The notes under the pieces were generated by a model. The model had not been told where the DNA came from, searched no databases, and saw only the letters and a list, made by a program, of their open reading frames with translations. A DNA stretch of 13,134 nt from DATEPR01 sp036269975 (GTDB taxonomy: Bacteria; Actinomycetota; Actinomycetes; Mycobacteriales; Pseudonocardiaceae). The translations under genes were made by a program, and so were the position numbers. Positions 1 to 7,040 of this stretch are shown here, in pieces (the first letter of the stretch is position 1; each line of letters begins with the position of its first letter). The stretch covers positions 1-13,134 of the forward strand of contig DATBDL010000195.1 of NCBI GenBank assembly GCA_036269975.1, in the 5' to 3' direction.

Positions 1-149
1 TCGTGCAGTCGGTGCACGATGCCGGCGGTACGGACGCGTTGAGCGCCTTCCTCGACGCCTGGCAAGCCCGGCTGACCGCGCGGAGCCGCAACCTGCTCGC
101 CGGCGCTGCCCAGCTCGACGCCTATCTCACCCTGCTTGCCCAGACGTAA
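1..149 (+). CDS. C-terminal end of an unidentified helical protein (5' end outside window)
   Basis: An open frame runs in from the left edge (codons in phase with position 3) and stops at TAA 147-149. About 48 residues are visible. They contain short helix-forming stretches (ALSAFLDAWQ, LLAGAAQLDAYLTLLAQ) with no cysteine and few aromatic residues. The pattern of a small helical C-terminus with a single Trp in AFLDAWQ resembles the ends of EspC/WXG100-like type VII secretion proteins, but too little is present to assign a family. The gene ends four bases before a strong hairpin terminator and converges on the protease gene, so it is the last gene of its transcript. Confidence 0.6.
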   Translation, partial: VQSVHDAGGTDALSAFLDAWQARLTARSRNLLAGAAQLDAYLTLLAQT

Positions 150-152
150 GGA

Positions 153-180
153 GGCCGGCGAGCACGAACGCTCGCCGGCC
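153..180. terminator. Bidirectional intrinsic terminator hairpin between convergent genes
   Basis: GGCCGGCGAGC (153-163) pairs perfectly with GCTCGCCGGCC (170-180) around a 6-base loop. The A152-T181 pair extends the stem to 12 bp. On the plus strand it is followed by TTCTT, and on the minus strand by TCCTTA, so it can end transcripts from both sides. It lies in the 52-base gap between the stop of the partial plus-strand gene and the stop of the minus-strand protease gene. Confidence 0.85.
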
Positions 181-201
181 TTCTTACCAGAGAAGCAACA
201 A

Positions 202-3200
202 TCAGCCGACCGTGTACGTGTACGGGATGGCGATCAGCTCGTCACCCGCCTGGTTGGACAGCGTCGTGTCGTCCACGTACAGGAAGCCCGACACCACAGT
301 GCCCCTGGCCGCGTTCGGGGTGATCGTCACCGTGATCGTCCCGTTGCCGCCTGCGTCGATCGTGACCGGGTTGAATGCCGGCGGTTGCGCCTGGACTCCG
401 GTCAACCAGTGGTCACCCGTCGAGGACGTGACCGCCGTGTCGAAGCCCTGCGTGTGCGCCACGGCCGCGAAGTTGACCACACCTGAGTTCGGTGCGGCGA
501 ACGGGCCGATCGGGTCCGCCTCCAGCAGCCACAGGCCCTGGCTGATCACCGGTGACCTGTCCGTCACCACCGAGATGTTGCCCGGTCCTGGCAGCGCCAG
601 GTTCTCCGGCTCACCGGTGTTCGGCGCCAGGTCGGCCGATACCGGCACCGAGCCCGACGTGATGCCCGTGACCTGCGTCGTGTCCGTCGGCACGATGTAG
701 CCGACCGATGCCGACGGGGTCAACGGCACGCTGGACGCCGACGAACCCGGCACCAACTGGATGTCGCTCAGCGCGGCGGTGCGGGCGTCGACGTAGAACC
801 CGCTGGTCGCCGCGCCGGTGTTGTGCACCCGCACGGTCACCGTTGCCGGCTTGCCCGCTGCCAGCACCGTCTTGGCGCTGGTGGGCACGCCGGACGCCTT
901 GACGTCCACCACGTCGAACCGCAGCTTGCCCGTGAACGGCTCCTGCGTCGCGGCGCCGGCTACCGGGTTGCCGAAGATGACGACGAACTCCCACCGTCCG
1001 GCGGCCGGGTTGCGCAGGTATCCCTGCAACGACTGGCCGAACTCGGTCGGTTGGCCGTTGGCGTTCAGCGCGAGGACGTTCGTCGACTGGCTGACGATCT
1101 GGCCGTCCGGGCTGACCAGGTATCCCGTGACGTTGTTGTTCGTCGCGCCCTGCAAGGAAACGCTGACCGCCACGTTCTTCTTGCCGGACGGGATGTCGAA
1201 GCGGAACGTGTTGGTCTGCGCCGGACCGCCGCCCCGGCCGTTGCCGCCCTGTAGCACACCGGCGAAGGTGCCGTGACCGTCGTTCGGCACGAGGCTGCGC
1301 AGGACCAACGGCACCGCGTGCCGCTGGTGCGACGCGGTGTCGACCTCGACCGCCGCCGGCAGGTCGCCGGGCTTGTTCGGGGTGTTCGCGCTGACGTGCA
1401 GCGTCCCGGACGCACCGGGTGCCAGGTGCAGCGTGCCGGTCACCGTGCCGAAGTTGGTGTACCGGGTGGTCTTGAACTCGAAGTTGACCGGGGCGTTGAA
1501 ACCGGCCGTCGAGTGCAGGCCGTAGATCAGCGCCGTCCACGTGCCCGCGACCGGCGAGTGCACGTCGACGTGCCCGAAGTCCGGACCGATCGACGCCTGC
1601 GGCAGCGAGTAGCCGACGAACGTGCCGGTCGGGTCGAGCAACACCAGCGTTTCGGTGTTGCCGTTCGGGTTCGCCCACGCGATCGAGCCGTCCAGGTGGT
1701 CGGCTCCTGCGGGCACGGTGAACTTCGTGGTGACGAAGACGTCCGGCGCACCACCGCGACTCGTCATGTTCGCGGGGAGCGTGGTGTTCAGGACGATGCT
1801 GCCGCGCTGGTCGGTCAGCGTCTGCGACAGGTTCCTGCCGTGCGCGGTCACCGTCTGCGGGCTGGCGCCGACGTTCGTGACCTTCAGGTCGAACGACTTG
1901 CCACTGTTGGGGTTTCCGGTGGCGTCCAACTGCGACGAGCCGAACAGCAGCCCGTTGCCCTGTGCCTTCGGCGAACCGTTCTCGTCCGAAATGGACATCG
2001 CGGCCTGCACCGCGGCGAGCGCGTTGAGCAGGCCGTCGCCCTGGCGCTGCGACGGGTCGAGGTTGTCGGTCGCGGTGCTGGTGATGATCTGCTTGATCAG
2101 GGCAGGCGTCGGCTTGACGCCGTTGTGGGTCTGTGCGTATGCCTGGATGATCAGCGCCGCCGTGCCCGCGGTCAGCGGGGACGCCTGGCTGGTACCGCCG
2201 AATGCCTGGATCGGCGACGGCGTGCCGTTGAACGCGACACAACCCAGGTGGATCGCGGTGTTCGCCGAGCACAGCGCCCAGCCGAGGTCACCGGGCGCGA
2301 TCACGTCGTAGACGCGGCCGCTCTGCGTGACACCGCTGGAACTGATGGCGGACACGTTGTCGGACACGAACCTGCCGTTGAAGCCGGGCAGGCTGTCCCA
2401 CGTCTGCGCCATGATCTGGTACGTGCTGGACGCGCCCGCGCTGATGATGTTGGGGTCGCTGGCCGGGCTGTCGATGGAGTTGCCGAAGCCGGCGTCACCC
2501 GTGCTGTTCACGATGGTCACGCCGGCCGCGACCGCGGCGTCGTTGGCCAGGCTGAACGGGTCGGTGTTGCTGTCCGGGTACGGGTTCGAGCCCAGCGACT
2601 CGTTGATGACGTCGACGTGGTCGGTGTCGACCGCGTAGTCGATGGCCTGCACGACACCGCTCGTCGAGCCGAAACCGGTGGATGCGATGACCTTCAGGCC
2701 GACCAGCGACGCGCCCGGCGCCATGCCGAGGATGCGGATGTTGCAGCCGGGGGGCAGCGGGTTGCTGGCGCTGACGAACTTCGACAGGTCGTAGGTCTGG
2801 CGGCCCTGCGCCGCGATGGAACTCGCGTCACCGAAGGCTTCCCGGTCGTCGTTGGGGGCGTCGAGGCCCTCGCCGGTGAAGTCCTGGTTGTCGACGAACA
2901 CGTGGCTGCCGTCGGCGCGGATGAAGTCCGGGTTGTTCGGGTCGACGCCGTCGGCCAGGTAGGCGACCTTGACGCCCTTGCCGGTGGCCAGGTTCTGTGC
3001 CTGCGGCGTGCTCGCGTCGCCGAACGCGTCGTTGGTGACCTGTAGCGCTTCCGGCTCCAGCAGCGGCTTGCTCGGGTCGGCCGGGCAGACGCTCGGGTTG
3101 GGAACCTGCGGAGTTGCCTTGGGGCTGGCCGATGTCGGTGCGGCGGCCGGGGTGTCGGTGCCCATCTTGACCGGCAGGTCGGGCACGATCGCGGCGACGT

Positions 3201-3579
3201 CCGGATCGGTGGCCAGATGCGCGCTTTCCGCGGCCGTCATCTGGGCGGCGAAGCCGTTGATCACGCTGTACTGGTGGACGTGCGTGGCGCCGGTCTGCCT
3301 GACCTGGTCGACCAGCGGAGCCTGATCCGTCTGGGTGACGGCGGACCTGCGCTGGTCGTTGGCCTTGTTGGGTGGGGTTTCCGGATGCTGGTTCTTCAGC
3401 AACACGATGACCGGCTTCTGCGGCCCTTGGGCGAGCTGTGCGATCAGTTGCGGAGTCAGTGGCTGCGGTCCGGCCGCCGCGACCGCGTTCGGGGGGATCG
3501 CCCCGACGACCGCGAACGCGGTGCCAGCGGCGACGAACGCCGCGACGTAGGTCCGAATCCGCATTTTTCTCAGATTCAT
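202..3579 (-). CDS. Secreted S8-like (subtilase-fold) serine peptidase with sedolisin-like active-site motifs
   Basis: 1125 residues. I chose ATG at 3579 because AGAGG lies 5 bases upstream and a signal peptide follows directly: basic NLRKMRIR, then a hydrophobic run and an Ala-rich cleavage region near residue 36. An ATG at 3564 is a weaker alternative. The frame stays open 84 codons further upstream, but that part is Arg/Ser-rich and not protein-like. Residues about 55-135 look like an inhibitor-I9 type propeptide. Residues about 200-525 are the catalytic region: VAYLADGVD (D210), GMAPGASLVGLKV, DVINESLG, NSTGDAG (D362) and GGTSQASP (S464). The remaining 600 residues are Gly/Thr/Val-rich beta domains. 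Oddities: the usual HGTxxA histidine is absent, with E247-AFG-D251 in that place, and the oxyanion Asn is Asp. This combination is closer to the Glu/Asp/Ser set of S53 sedolisins. It may be an active acid-type protease or a variant with altered chemistry. It stands alone as a transcription unit. Confidence 0.9.
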   Translation of the reverse strand: MNLRKMRIRTYVAAFVAAGTAFAVVGAIPPNAVAAAGPQPLTPQLIAQLAQGPQKPVIVLLKNQHPETPPNKANDQRRSAVTQTDQAPLVDQVRQTGATHVHQYSVINGFAAQMTAAESAHLATDPDVAAIVPDLPVKMGTDTPAAAPTSASPKATPQVPNPSVCPADPSKPLLEPEALQVTNDAFGDASTPQAQNLATGKGVKVAYLADGVDPNNPDFIRADGSHVFVDNQDFTGEGLDAPNDDREAFGDASSIAAQGRQTYDLSKFVSASNPLPPGCNIRILGMAPGASLVGLKVIASTGFGSTSGVVQAIDYAVDTDHVDVINESLGSNPYPDSNTDPFSLANDAAVAAGVTIVNSTGDAGFGNSIDSPASDPNIISAGASSTYQIMAQTWDSLPGFNGRFVSDNVSAISSSGVTQSGRVYDVIAPGDLGWALCSANTAIHLGCVAFNGTPSPIQAFGGTSQASPLTAGTAALIIQAYAQTHNGVKPTPALIKQIITSTATDNLDPSQRQGDGLLNALAAVQAAMSISDENGSPKAQGNGLLFGSSQLDATGNPNSGKSFDLKVTNVGASPQTVTAHGRNLSQTLTDQRGSIVLNTTLPANMTSRGGAPDVFVTTKFTVPAGADHLDGSIAWANPNGNTETLVLLDPTGTFVGYSLPQASIGPDFGHVDVHSPVAGTWTALIYGLHSTAGFNAPVNFEFKTTRYTNFGTVTGTLHLAPGASGTLHVSANTPNKPGDLPAAVEVDTASHQRHAVPLVLRSLVPNDGHGTFAGVLQGGNGRGGGPAQTNTFRFDIPSGKKNVAVSVSLQGATNNNVTGYLVSPDGQIVSQSTNVLALNANGQPTEFGQSLQGYLRNPAAGRWEFVVIFGNPVAGAATQEPFTGKLRFDVVDVKASGVPTSAKTVLAAGKPATVTVRVHNTGAATSGFYVDARTAALSDIQLVPGSSASSVPLTPSASVGYIVPTDTTQVTGITSGSVPVSADLAPNTGEPENLALPGPGNISVVTDRSPVISQGLWLLEADPIGPFAAPNSGVVNFAAVAHTQGFDTAVTSSTGDHWLTGVQAQPPAFNPVTIDAGGNGTITVTITPNAARGTVVSGFLYVDDTTLSNQAGDELIAIPYTYTVG

Positions 3580-3600
3580 CCGTACCTCTGGTATGCAGGG

Positions 3601-3621
3601 GATGTCCCCCACTGGGACATC
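3601..3621. promoter_or_regulatory. Perfect inverted repeat in the protease leader (candidate operator or leader hairpin)
   Basis: GATGTCCC (3601-3608) and GGGACATC (3614-3621) form perfect 8-bp arms around a 5-base spacer, 22-42 bases upstream of the chosen protease start. It could be a dimeric repressor site or, in the minus-strand transcript, a stem-loop just ahead of the ribosome-binding site. Nothing in the sequence shows which. Confidence 0.5.
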
Positions 3622-3980
3622 GGCCACACCTTCAGTCACCACGGCCCCCGTTGCAAGAGACGAACGTCTGGACTTCGACGTGCGTGACGATCTTGCCACG
3701 GACCGTAGCCGAAGGTCCGGAATTCCGCCTGATGAGCGACTTCCAGTACTGGCCGGTGCCGGAGTAGCGGCGGGCAGCCGTCGTCGACGAACGTCGTCCG
3801 CGCGGCGAGCGGCCTCGACCGACGTGGCCAACGGCGGAACCAGAGAAAAGACGGCCGGAAGCCATGAGAAAGTGACAGAAAAGATCTCTTCAAATCTTCC
3901 GACTTTCCTGCGACAAAGCTATGCAAATGTTATCACTTTTGCCGTATCGGCCGCTCGGGCGGCCCGTCGGTGACTCACGA

Positions 3981-4008
3981 TTGGACCTAGTCGATCATCC
4001 CCTACACT
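3981..4008 (+). promoter_or_regulatory. Sigma70-like promoter for the 303-residue protein gene
   Basis: TTGGAC (3981-3986) as -35 and TACACT (4003-4008) as -10, with a 16-base spacer. This predicts a start of transcription near 4015 and a leader of about 30 bases, which carries the AAGGGG ribosome-binding site (4034-4038 core). Confidence 0.5.
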
Positions 4009-4043
4009 ATGGCGATCCGGCAGCCAGTGATCAAGGGGATCAG

Positions 4044-4955
4044 ATGTCCAGTCGGCTGACGAAGCCATCCCAGTCCGTGTTGGAGAACCTCCACAAAGGC
4101 ATGGGCGTACGCAGCGACAAACTGCGTGATTCGCTGGGAGAATGGCTCGCCTGGTGGCAATTGGACACCGACGACGTCGACAACTACATCCTGCGGGCGC
4201 ACCTCATGCACTGGGTGAACGAGGCGCTGGCCGGGCTCGCGAAGATCGAGGACAGGACGATCGGCGAGGTCGCCTACAACACGACGTGGTGCCTGGACAT
4301 GCGCAGTCTGTGGTACGTGGCCAGGATGGACCGGTTGCAGGAACTGGAGTCGATCAACAAGAACACGGCCGTCGCCGCATATCGGAACACCATCAGCAAG
4401 CACGTGGTCAACATGCTCGCCCGGCGCCGTGGCCTTGCCGACCGGATGCCGGCCGACCTGCTGCAGAGCTACCTCGACAACGAACGCGCCTACCGCTATC
4501 GACCGAGCCAGCACAGCAGGTCAGAGCCGGTCGAGAACACCTGGCAGGCCGAGGAGATCGTCGACTCGGAGCGGTTCCGGCAGGCGGTGCGTGGCCTGCG
4601 CGGCACGTCGATCGACGACGTGATCGAGCTTTTCCTGCCACTGCGATGCCAGGTTCCCGTCGGCGACAGTGCCCAGCCGGTGATGGCGAGGACACCATCC
4701 CTGGGATGGGTGGTGTACGCGTTCACGTCGCTCACCCTGCTGCGCGACTATCAACAGACGACCGGCAACCGCACCATCGCCGGACTCACCGAACTGACCG
4801 GCCGTGAGCTACTCGCACGGGTGCGGAACCTACGGGATCCGGCCAGCATCGTGGTCGATCCGGCCGCCGGGGACAAATCCGATGTGCACGCCATGTTCGT
4901 TCTGCCGGCGCCCGTGATTGCCATGATCGATCTGGCCGAGGTACCCGAGAAATGA
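4044..4955 (+). CDS. Unrecognised 303-residue, probably cytoplasmic helical protein
   Basis: I chose ATG at 4044 because AAGGGG sits 5 bases upstream and a promoter lies just before it. The frame extends to 3921, but the extra 41 residues cross the promoter. The product has no signal peptide or clear membrane span. The N-terminal half is helical and Trp-rich (EWLAWW near residue 33, HWVNEAL, TTWCLDMRSLWYVARMDRL). The middle (about 140-180) is hydrophilic with RYRPSQHSRSEP. The C-terminal third has hydrophobic stretches (VIELFLPL, LGWVVYAFTSLTLLRDY). I recognise no family or catalytic motif. It precedes two type VII secretion-style genes by 99 bases, and a promoter-like -10 lies between, so a shared role is possible but unproven. 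Confidence 0.8.
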   Translation: MSSRLTKPSQSVLENLHKGMGVRSDKLRDSLGEWLAWWQLDTDDVDNYILRAHLMHWVNEALAGLAKIEDRTIGEVAYNTTWCLDMRSLWYVARMDRLQELESINKNTAVAAYRNTISKHVVNMLARRRGLADRMPADLLQSYLDNERAYRYRPSQHSRSEPVENTWQAEEIVDSERFRQAVRGLRGTSIDDVIELFLPLRCQVPVGDSAQPVMARTPSLGWVVYAFTSLTLLRDYQQTTGNRTIAGLTELTGRELLARVRNLRDPASIVVDPAAGDKSDVHAMFVLPAPVIAMIDLAEVPEK

Positions 4956-4982
4956 CAACTAACTGTCACGATGTCCGGCCCA

Positions 4983-5018
4983 CCGCAAAGTGCGGACTCG
5001 TGGCACTCCCGCTAGACT
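4983..5018 (+). promoter_or_regulatory. Small hairpin and -10-like element ahead of the type VII-style gene pair
   Basis: TAGACT at 5013-5018 fits the TANNNT -10 consensus. The -35 region at the right distance (TGCGGA, 4991-4996) is poor. CCGCA-AAG-TGCGG (4983-4995) can form a 5-bp hairpin overlapping that -35 position. A promoter here would give the two downstream genes their own transcript of about 30 bases leader. Confidence 0.3.
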
Positions 5019-5054
5019 TCGTCTTCTTGTCGCGCAAAGAGAGGAATGCCGGGG

Positions 5055-5354
5055 ATGACTGGGTTCTCGGTCGATCATGATGAACTGATGCGCGCGGCGA
5101 GTGACCTGCGCGCAATCCATGCGGAACTCGTCGGTGCGGTCGGCCTGCGGTACGAGATGACTCCGGTCCAGGTCGGTCACGCCGAACTCGCCACTGCTGT
5201 CGCCGAATTCCAGCAGAGCTCGCGAAGTGCGACCGCGTGCGTGTTCGCGGACATCGCAGCGGCGGCCGACCGACTGTCGCTCAATGCTGGGCACTACCAG
5301 CAGGCCCAGGAGCAGATCGAGGCATCCCTCGACAGCCAGACGGTTAGCCGCTGA
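5055..5354 (+). CDS. Small EspC/WXG100-like type VII secretion-associated protein
   Basis: 99 residues. Two in-frame ATGs exist. AGAGAGG (5038-5044) is 1 base from the ATG at 5046 but 10 from the ATG at 5055, and MTGFSVDHDEL is the usual N-terminus for this kind of protein, so I take 5055. The product is all-helical, lacks a signal peptide, and begins with the xGFxVDxDxLxxAAxxLR pattern I associate with actinobacterial EspC-type ESX substrates (Pfam T7SS_ESX_EspC). It ends in a helix with HYQQAQEQIEASL. A clear WxG turn or YxxxD/E signal is absent, so it would depend on a partner for export. It is followed after 54 bases by a WxG-containing protein, the usual partner arrangement. Confidence 0.8.
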   Translation: MTGFSVDHDELMRAASDLRAIHAELVGAVGLRYEMTPVQVGHAELATAVAEFQQSSRSATACVFADIAAAADRLSLNAGHYQQAQEQIEASLDSQTVSR

Positions 5355-5367
5355 CCGTAACAGCGGC
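5347..5367 (+). terminator. Intercistronic hairpin at the end of the EspC-like gene
   Basis: GCCGCTG (5347-5353) pairs with CAGCGGC (5361-5367) around a 7-base loop. The stop codon sits inside the structure, and no T-run follows. In a shared transcript it would more likely tune stability or relative expression of the two genes than end transcription completely. Confidence 0.35.
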
Positions 5368-5408
5368 ATTCGGTCGGATTCCGAGCATCCAGCGAGGGCG
5401 AGAACGGA

Positions 5409-6044
5409 GTGGGCGCGGAACCCATCATCGACAGCGAGGTCGAACGGCTGACTTCGCTGCGCGACCACCTGACCCGCGCGGCCGACAGGTTGCGGCAGGT
5501 GCGCATCGCCGGCTGGACCGGTACCGCGGCCGATGCGTTCGACGCGGCACTCGCCGAGATCTGTCGGCAGATCTACCTCACCGCGGACCAGCACGAGGAC
5601 GCGGCCCGCGAGCTCGCGGATTACGGGGTCGTCCACGAGCGCGTCGCGACCCTGATCAACAATGCCTTCGCCCAGTGGCCGAACAGCACCGCCCCGCCCG
5701 GCGTCGACCGGCTGCACAGCGAAGCGGACGACGCCGGTCGTCGCGCCGCGGCCCACTACCGTACGGCGGCGGCCGCTCTGGACGAGGTCCAGCGGCGACT
5801 TGGCGAGCTTCCACCGGACCTGAGCCAGGTCGCGATCGAGGCGGCCACGCCCGGCATCGGATCGACAGTCGAAGACGGCCACGCGGACCACGCGCCCGAG
5901 CGGACCGATCCGATCACCACCACAGCGCCACACGACCAGGGCCTCGCCGCGATGGCGACGCCCTACCTGATGCTGGAACCGGCCGACAAACAGGCGCTGC
6001 TGGCCGAGCTGCGTGACTCGGCGCACTTCGTGATGCTGGACTGA
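5409..6044 (+). CDS. WXG-motif helical protein, putative type VII secretion substrate
   Basis: 211 residues from GTG 5409. GAGGG (5394-5398) lies 10 bases upstream. Residues 8-75 form a WXG100-like helical hairpin: helix, turn with W36-T-G38 (RIAGWTGTAADAF), helix, with YLTAD (Y56, D60) fitting the YxxxD/E export signal, though closer to the turn than usual. A second helical segment (about 105-145, Ala/Arg-rich) and a Pro/Thr/His-rich linker follow. The C-terminus has MLEPADKQALLAELRDSAHFVM. No toxin or enzyme motif is visible. In actinomycetes such proteins sit in pairs with EspC-like genes and are presumed ESX cargo or chaperone partners. No secretion-machine genes (EccC, EccD, mycosin) are in view. 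Confidence 0.8.
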   Translation: MGAEPIIDSEVERLTSLRDHLTRAADRLRQVRIAGWTGTAADAFDAALAEICRQIYLTADQHEDAARELADYGVVHERVATLINNAFAQWPNSTAPPGVDRLHSEADDAGRRAAAHYRTAAAALDEVQRRLGELPPDLSQVAIEAATPGIGSTVEDGHADHAPERTDPITTTAPHDQGLAAMATPYLMLEPADKQALLAELRDSAHFVMLD

Positions 6045-6049
6045 GCCGG

Positions 6050-6080
6050 CCCGCGCGGGATGGGCGCGGGATGGGCGCGG
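6050..6080. repeat. 11-bp tandem repeat in the convergent gap, with possible terminator hairpins
   Basis: The unit GCGCGGGATGG occurs at 6053-6063 and 6064-6074 and continues partially to 6080. CCCGCGC (6050-6056) can pair with GCGCGGG (6064-6070) around a 7-base loop, or with the next GCGCGG (6075-6080). It fills most of the 39 bases between the stop of the WXG protein gene and the stop of the Nudix gene, so a T-less terminator for convergent transcripts is the likeliest role. Confidence 0.45.
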
Positions 6081-6083
6081 CGG

Positions 6084-7040
6084 CTAACCGGGCTCCGCTG
6101 CCGCCCACGCCTCGACCATCGCCCTTGCGATCGAGATGCCGCCCGGTAGGCCGAACCCGTCCACCGAGCCGCCCGCCGCCACTGCCGCGCGTACCTGGTC
6201 GCGGTGTACCCAGTGGGCTTCCTCGATCTCACCGTCGGCGAGGGTCAGCGGAGCCGAACGGTCGGCCACGGCCGTGAAGCCGATCATCAGCGAGCGCGGG
6301 AACGGCCACGGCTGGTTGCCCAGGTAGCGCACGTTCCGCACCGCGACACCGACCTCCTCGCCGATCTCACGCACGACGCAGTCCTCCAGCGACTCGCCGG
6401 CCTCGACGAAACCGGCCAGTACCGAGTACCGCCGCCGCGGCCAGGTCGGCTGGCGGGCCAGCAGCACCTGCTCGCCGTTCACGCCGATGTCGTCGTGCAC
6501 GAGGCAGATCACGGCCGGATCGGTGCGCGGGTACTCCTCGTGGTCGCACTTGGTACACCTGCTGGCCCAGCCGCCGCGGACGAACCGCACCTCGCTGCCG
6601 CACCTGGCGCAGAAACGGCTGCGATGCCAGTTGAGCACGGCCATAGCGGTGGTGAACACGCCGGCGTCCCGCGCGCCCAGCAACGCGCCGAGCGCCCGCA
6701 GGTCCAGCCACTGCTCGTCGTCGGTCAGCTCGGGCGGGTCCCACACCCTGCGCTCGTCGGCCTGGCCGTCGCGGTCCACGCGCTGCGCCCAGTAGCCGAT
6801 GCCGTCCTCCTCGCCCACCAGCACGGCATCGGCGGGCGGGGCGTCCGCCGTGTCGCCGGCCTGCTGGTAGACCAGTTCGCCCGCGCGGGCCGGCACCGCG
6901 CCGGCCTTGTCCATCAGCAGCAGCCGGCCCTCCGACCACAGCTTCGACTGCTGTTCCGGGTCGCCCAGCAGCGGTTCCTGGCGGTTGACCGTGGCACGGG
7001 ACAGCAGCGGTTTCTCGAGCAGCTCGAACGGCTCGGTCAC
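6084..7040 (-). CDS. nudC: NAD(+)/NADH diphosphatase (NudC-type Nudix hydrolase)
   Basis: 318 residues from GTG 7040, whose GTGA overlaps the stop of the upstream M16 gene. NudC-family enzymes split NADH/NAD+ into NMN(H) and AMP and can remove NAD caps from RNA; they act in the cytoplasm. Visible family marks: a four-cysteine zinc ribbon (C144xxC147 ... C162xxC165), a complete Nudix box at 210-232 (GFVEAGESLED then REIGEEVGV, i.e. Gx5Ex7REUxEExGU), and the NudC signature QPWPFPRSLM at 243-252. The first 120 residues are the poorly conserved NudC N-terminal domain. The frame runs open upstream to 7202, but that lies inside the M16 gene. It is the last gene of the M16-M16-nudC operon, coupled in translation. 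Confidence 0.93.
   Translation of the reverse strand: MTEPFELLEKPLLSRATVNRQEPLLGDPEQQSKLWSEGRLLLMDKAGAVPARAGELVYQQAGDTADAPPADAVLVGEEDGIGYWAQRVDRDGQADERRVWDPPELTDDEQWLDLRALGALLGARDAGVFTTAMAVLNWHRSRFCARCGSEVRFVRGGWASRCTKCDHEEYPRTDPAVICLVHDDIGVNGEQVLLARQPTWPRRRYSVLAGFVEAGESLEDCVVREIGEEVGVAVRNVRYLGNQPWPFPRSLMIGFTAVADRSAPLTLADGEIEEAHWVHRDQVRAAVAAGGSVDGFGLPGGISIARAMVEAWAAAEPG

Larger units (their letters stand above)
3580..4043. other. 464-base intergenic regulatory region between divergent genes
   Basis: No credible gene is seen here. The short frames on both strands are Arg/Ser/Pro-rich. The side nearest the protease holds a perfect inverted repeat (3601-3621). The middle holds short palindromes (CGGAATTCCG at 3717-3726). 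The stretch 3866-3950 is clearly more AT-rich than its surroundings, as expected for a promoter zone. The right end holds a sigma70-like promoter and the ribosome-binding site of the gene starting at 4044. I could not settle a promoter for the protease gene. Confidence 0.7.

Noticed and set aside
1273..3045. Long plus-strand open frame opposite the protease
   Set aside because: Its composition is the Arg/Val/Gly-rich shadow of a high-GC gene; no motif, while the opposite strand has clear family motifs.
3629..3635. Single CTGAAGG (minus strand) upstream of the protease as a regulator site
   Set aside because: No second heptamer at 11-base spacing; single heptamers are expected by chance.
3717..3726. 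CGGAATTCCG palindrome as an operator
   Set aside because: Short, far from the gene starts and without a partner; not distinguishable from chance.
3580..3831. 84-codon in-frame N-terminal extension of the protease
   Set aside because: It is Arg/Ser-rich, contains the inverted repeat region, and would bury the signal peptide; ATG 3579 has a ribosome-binding site.
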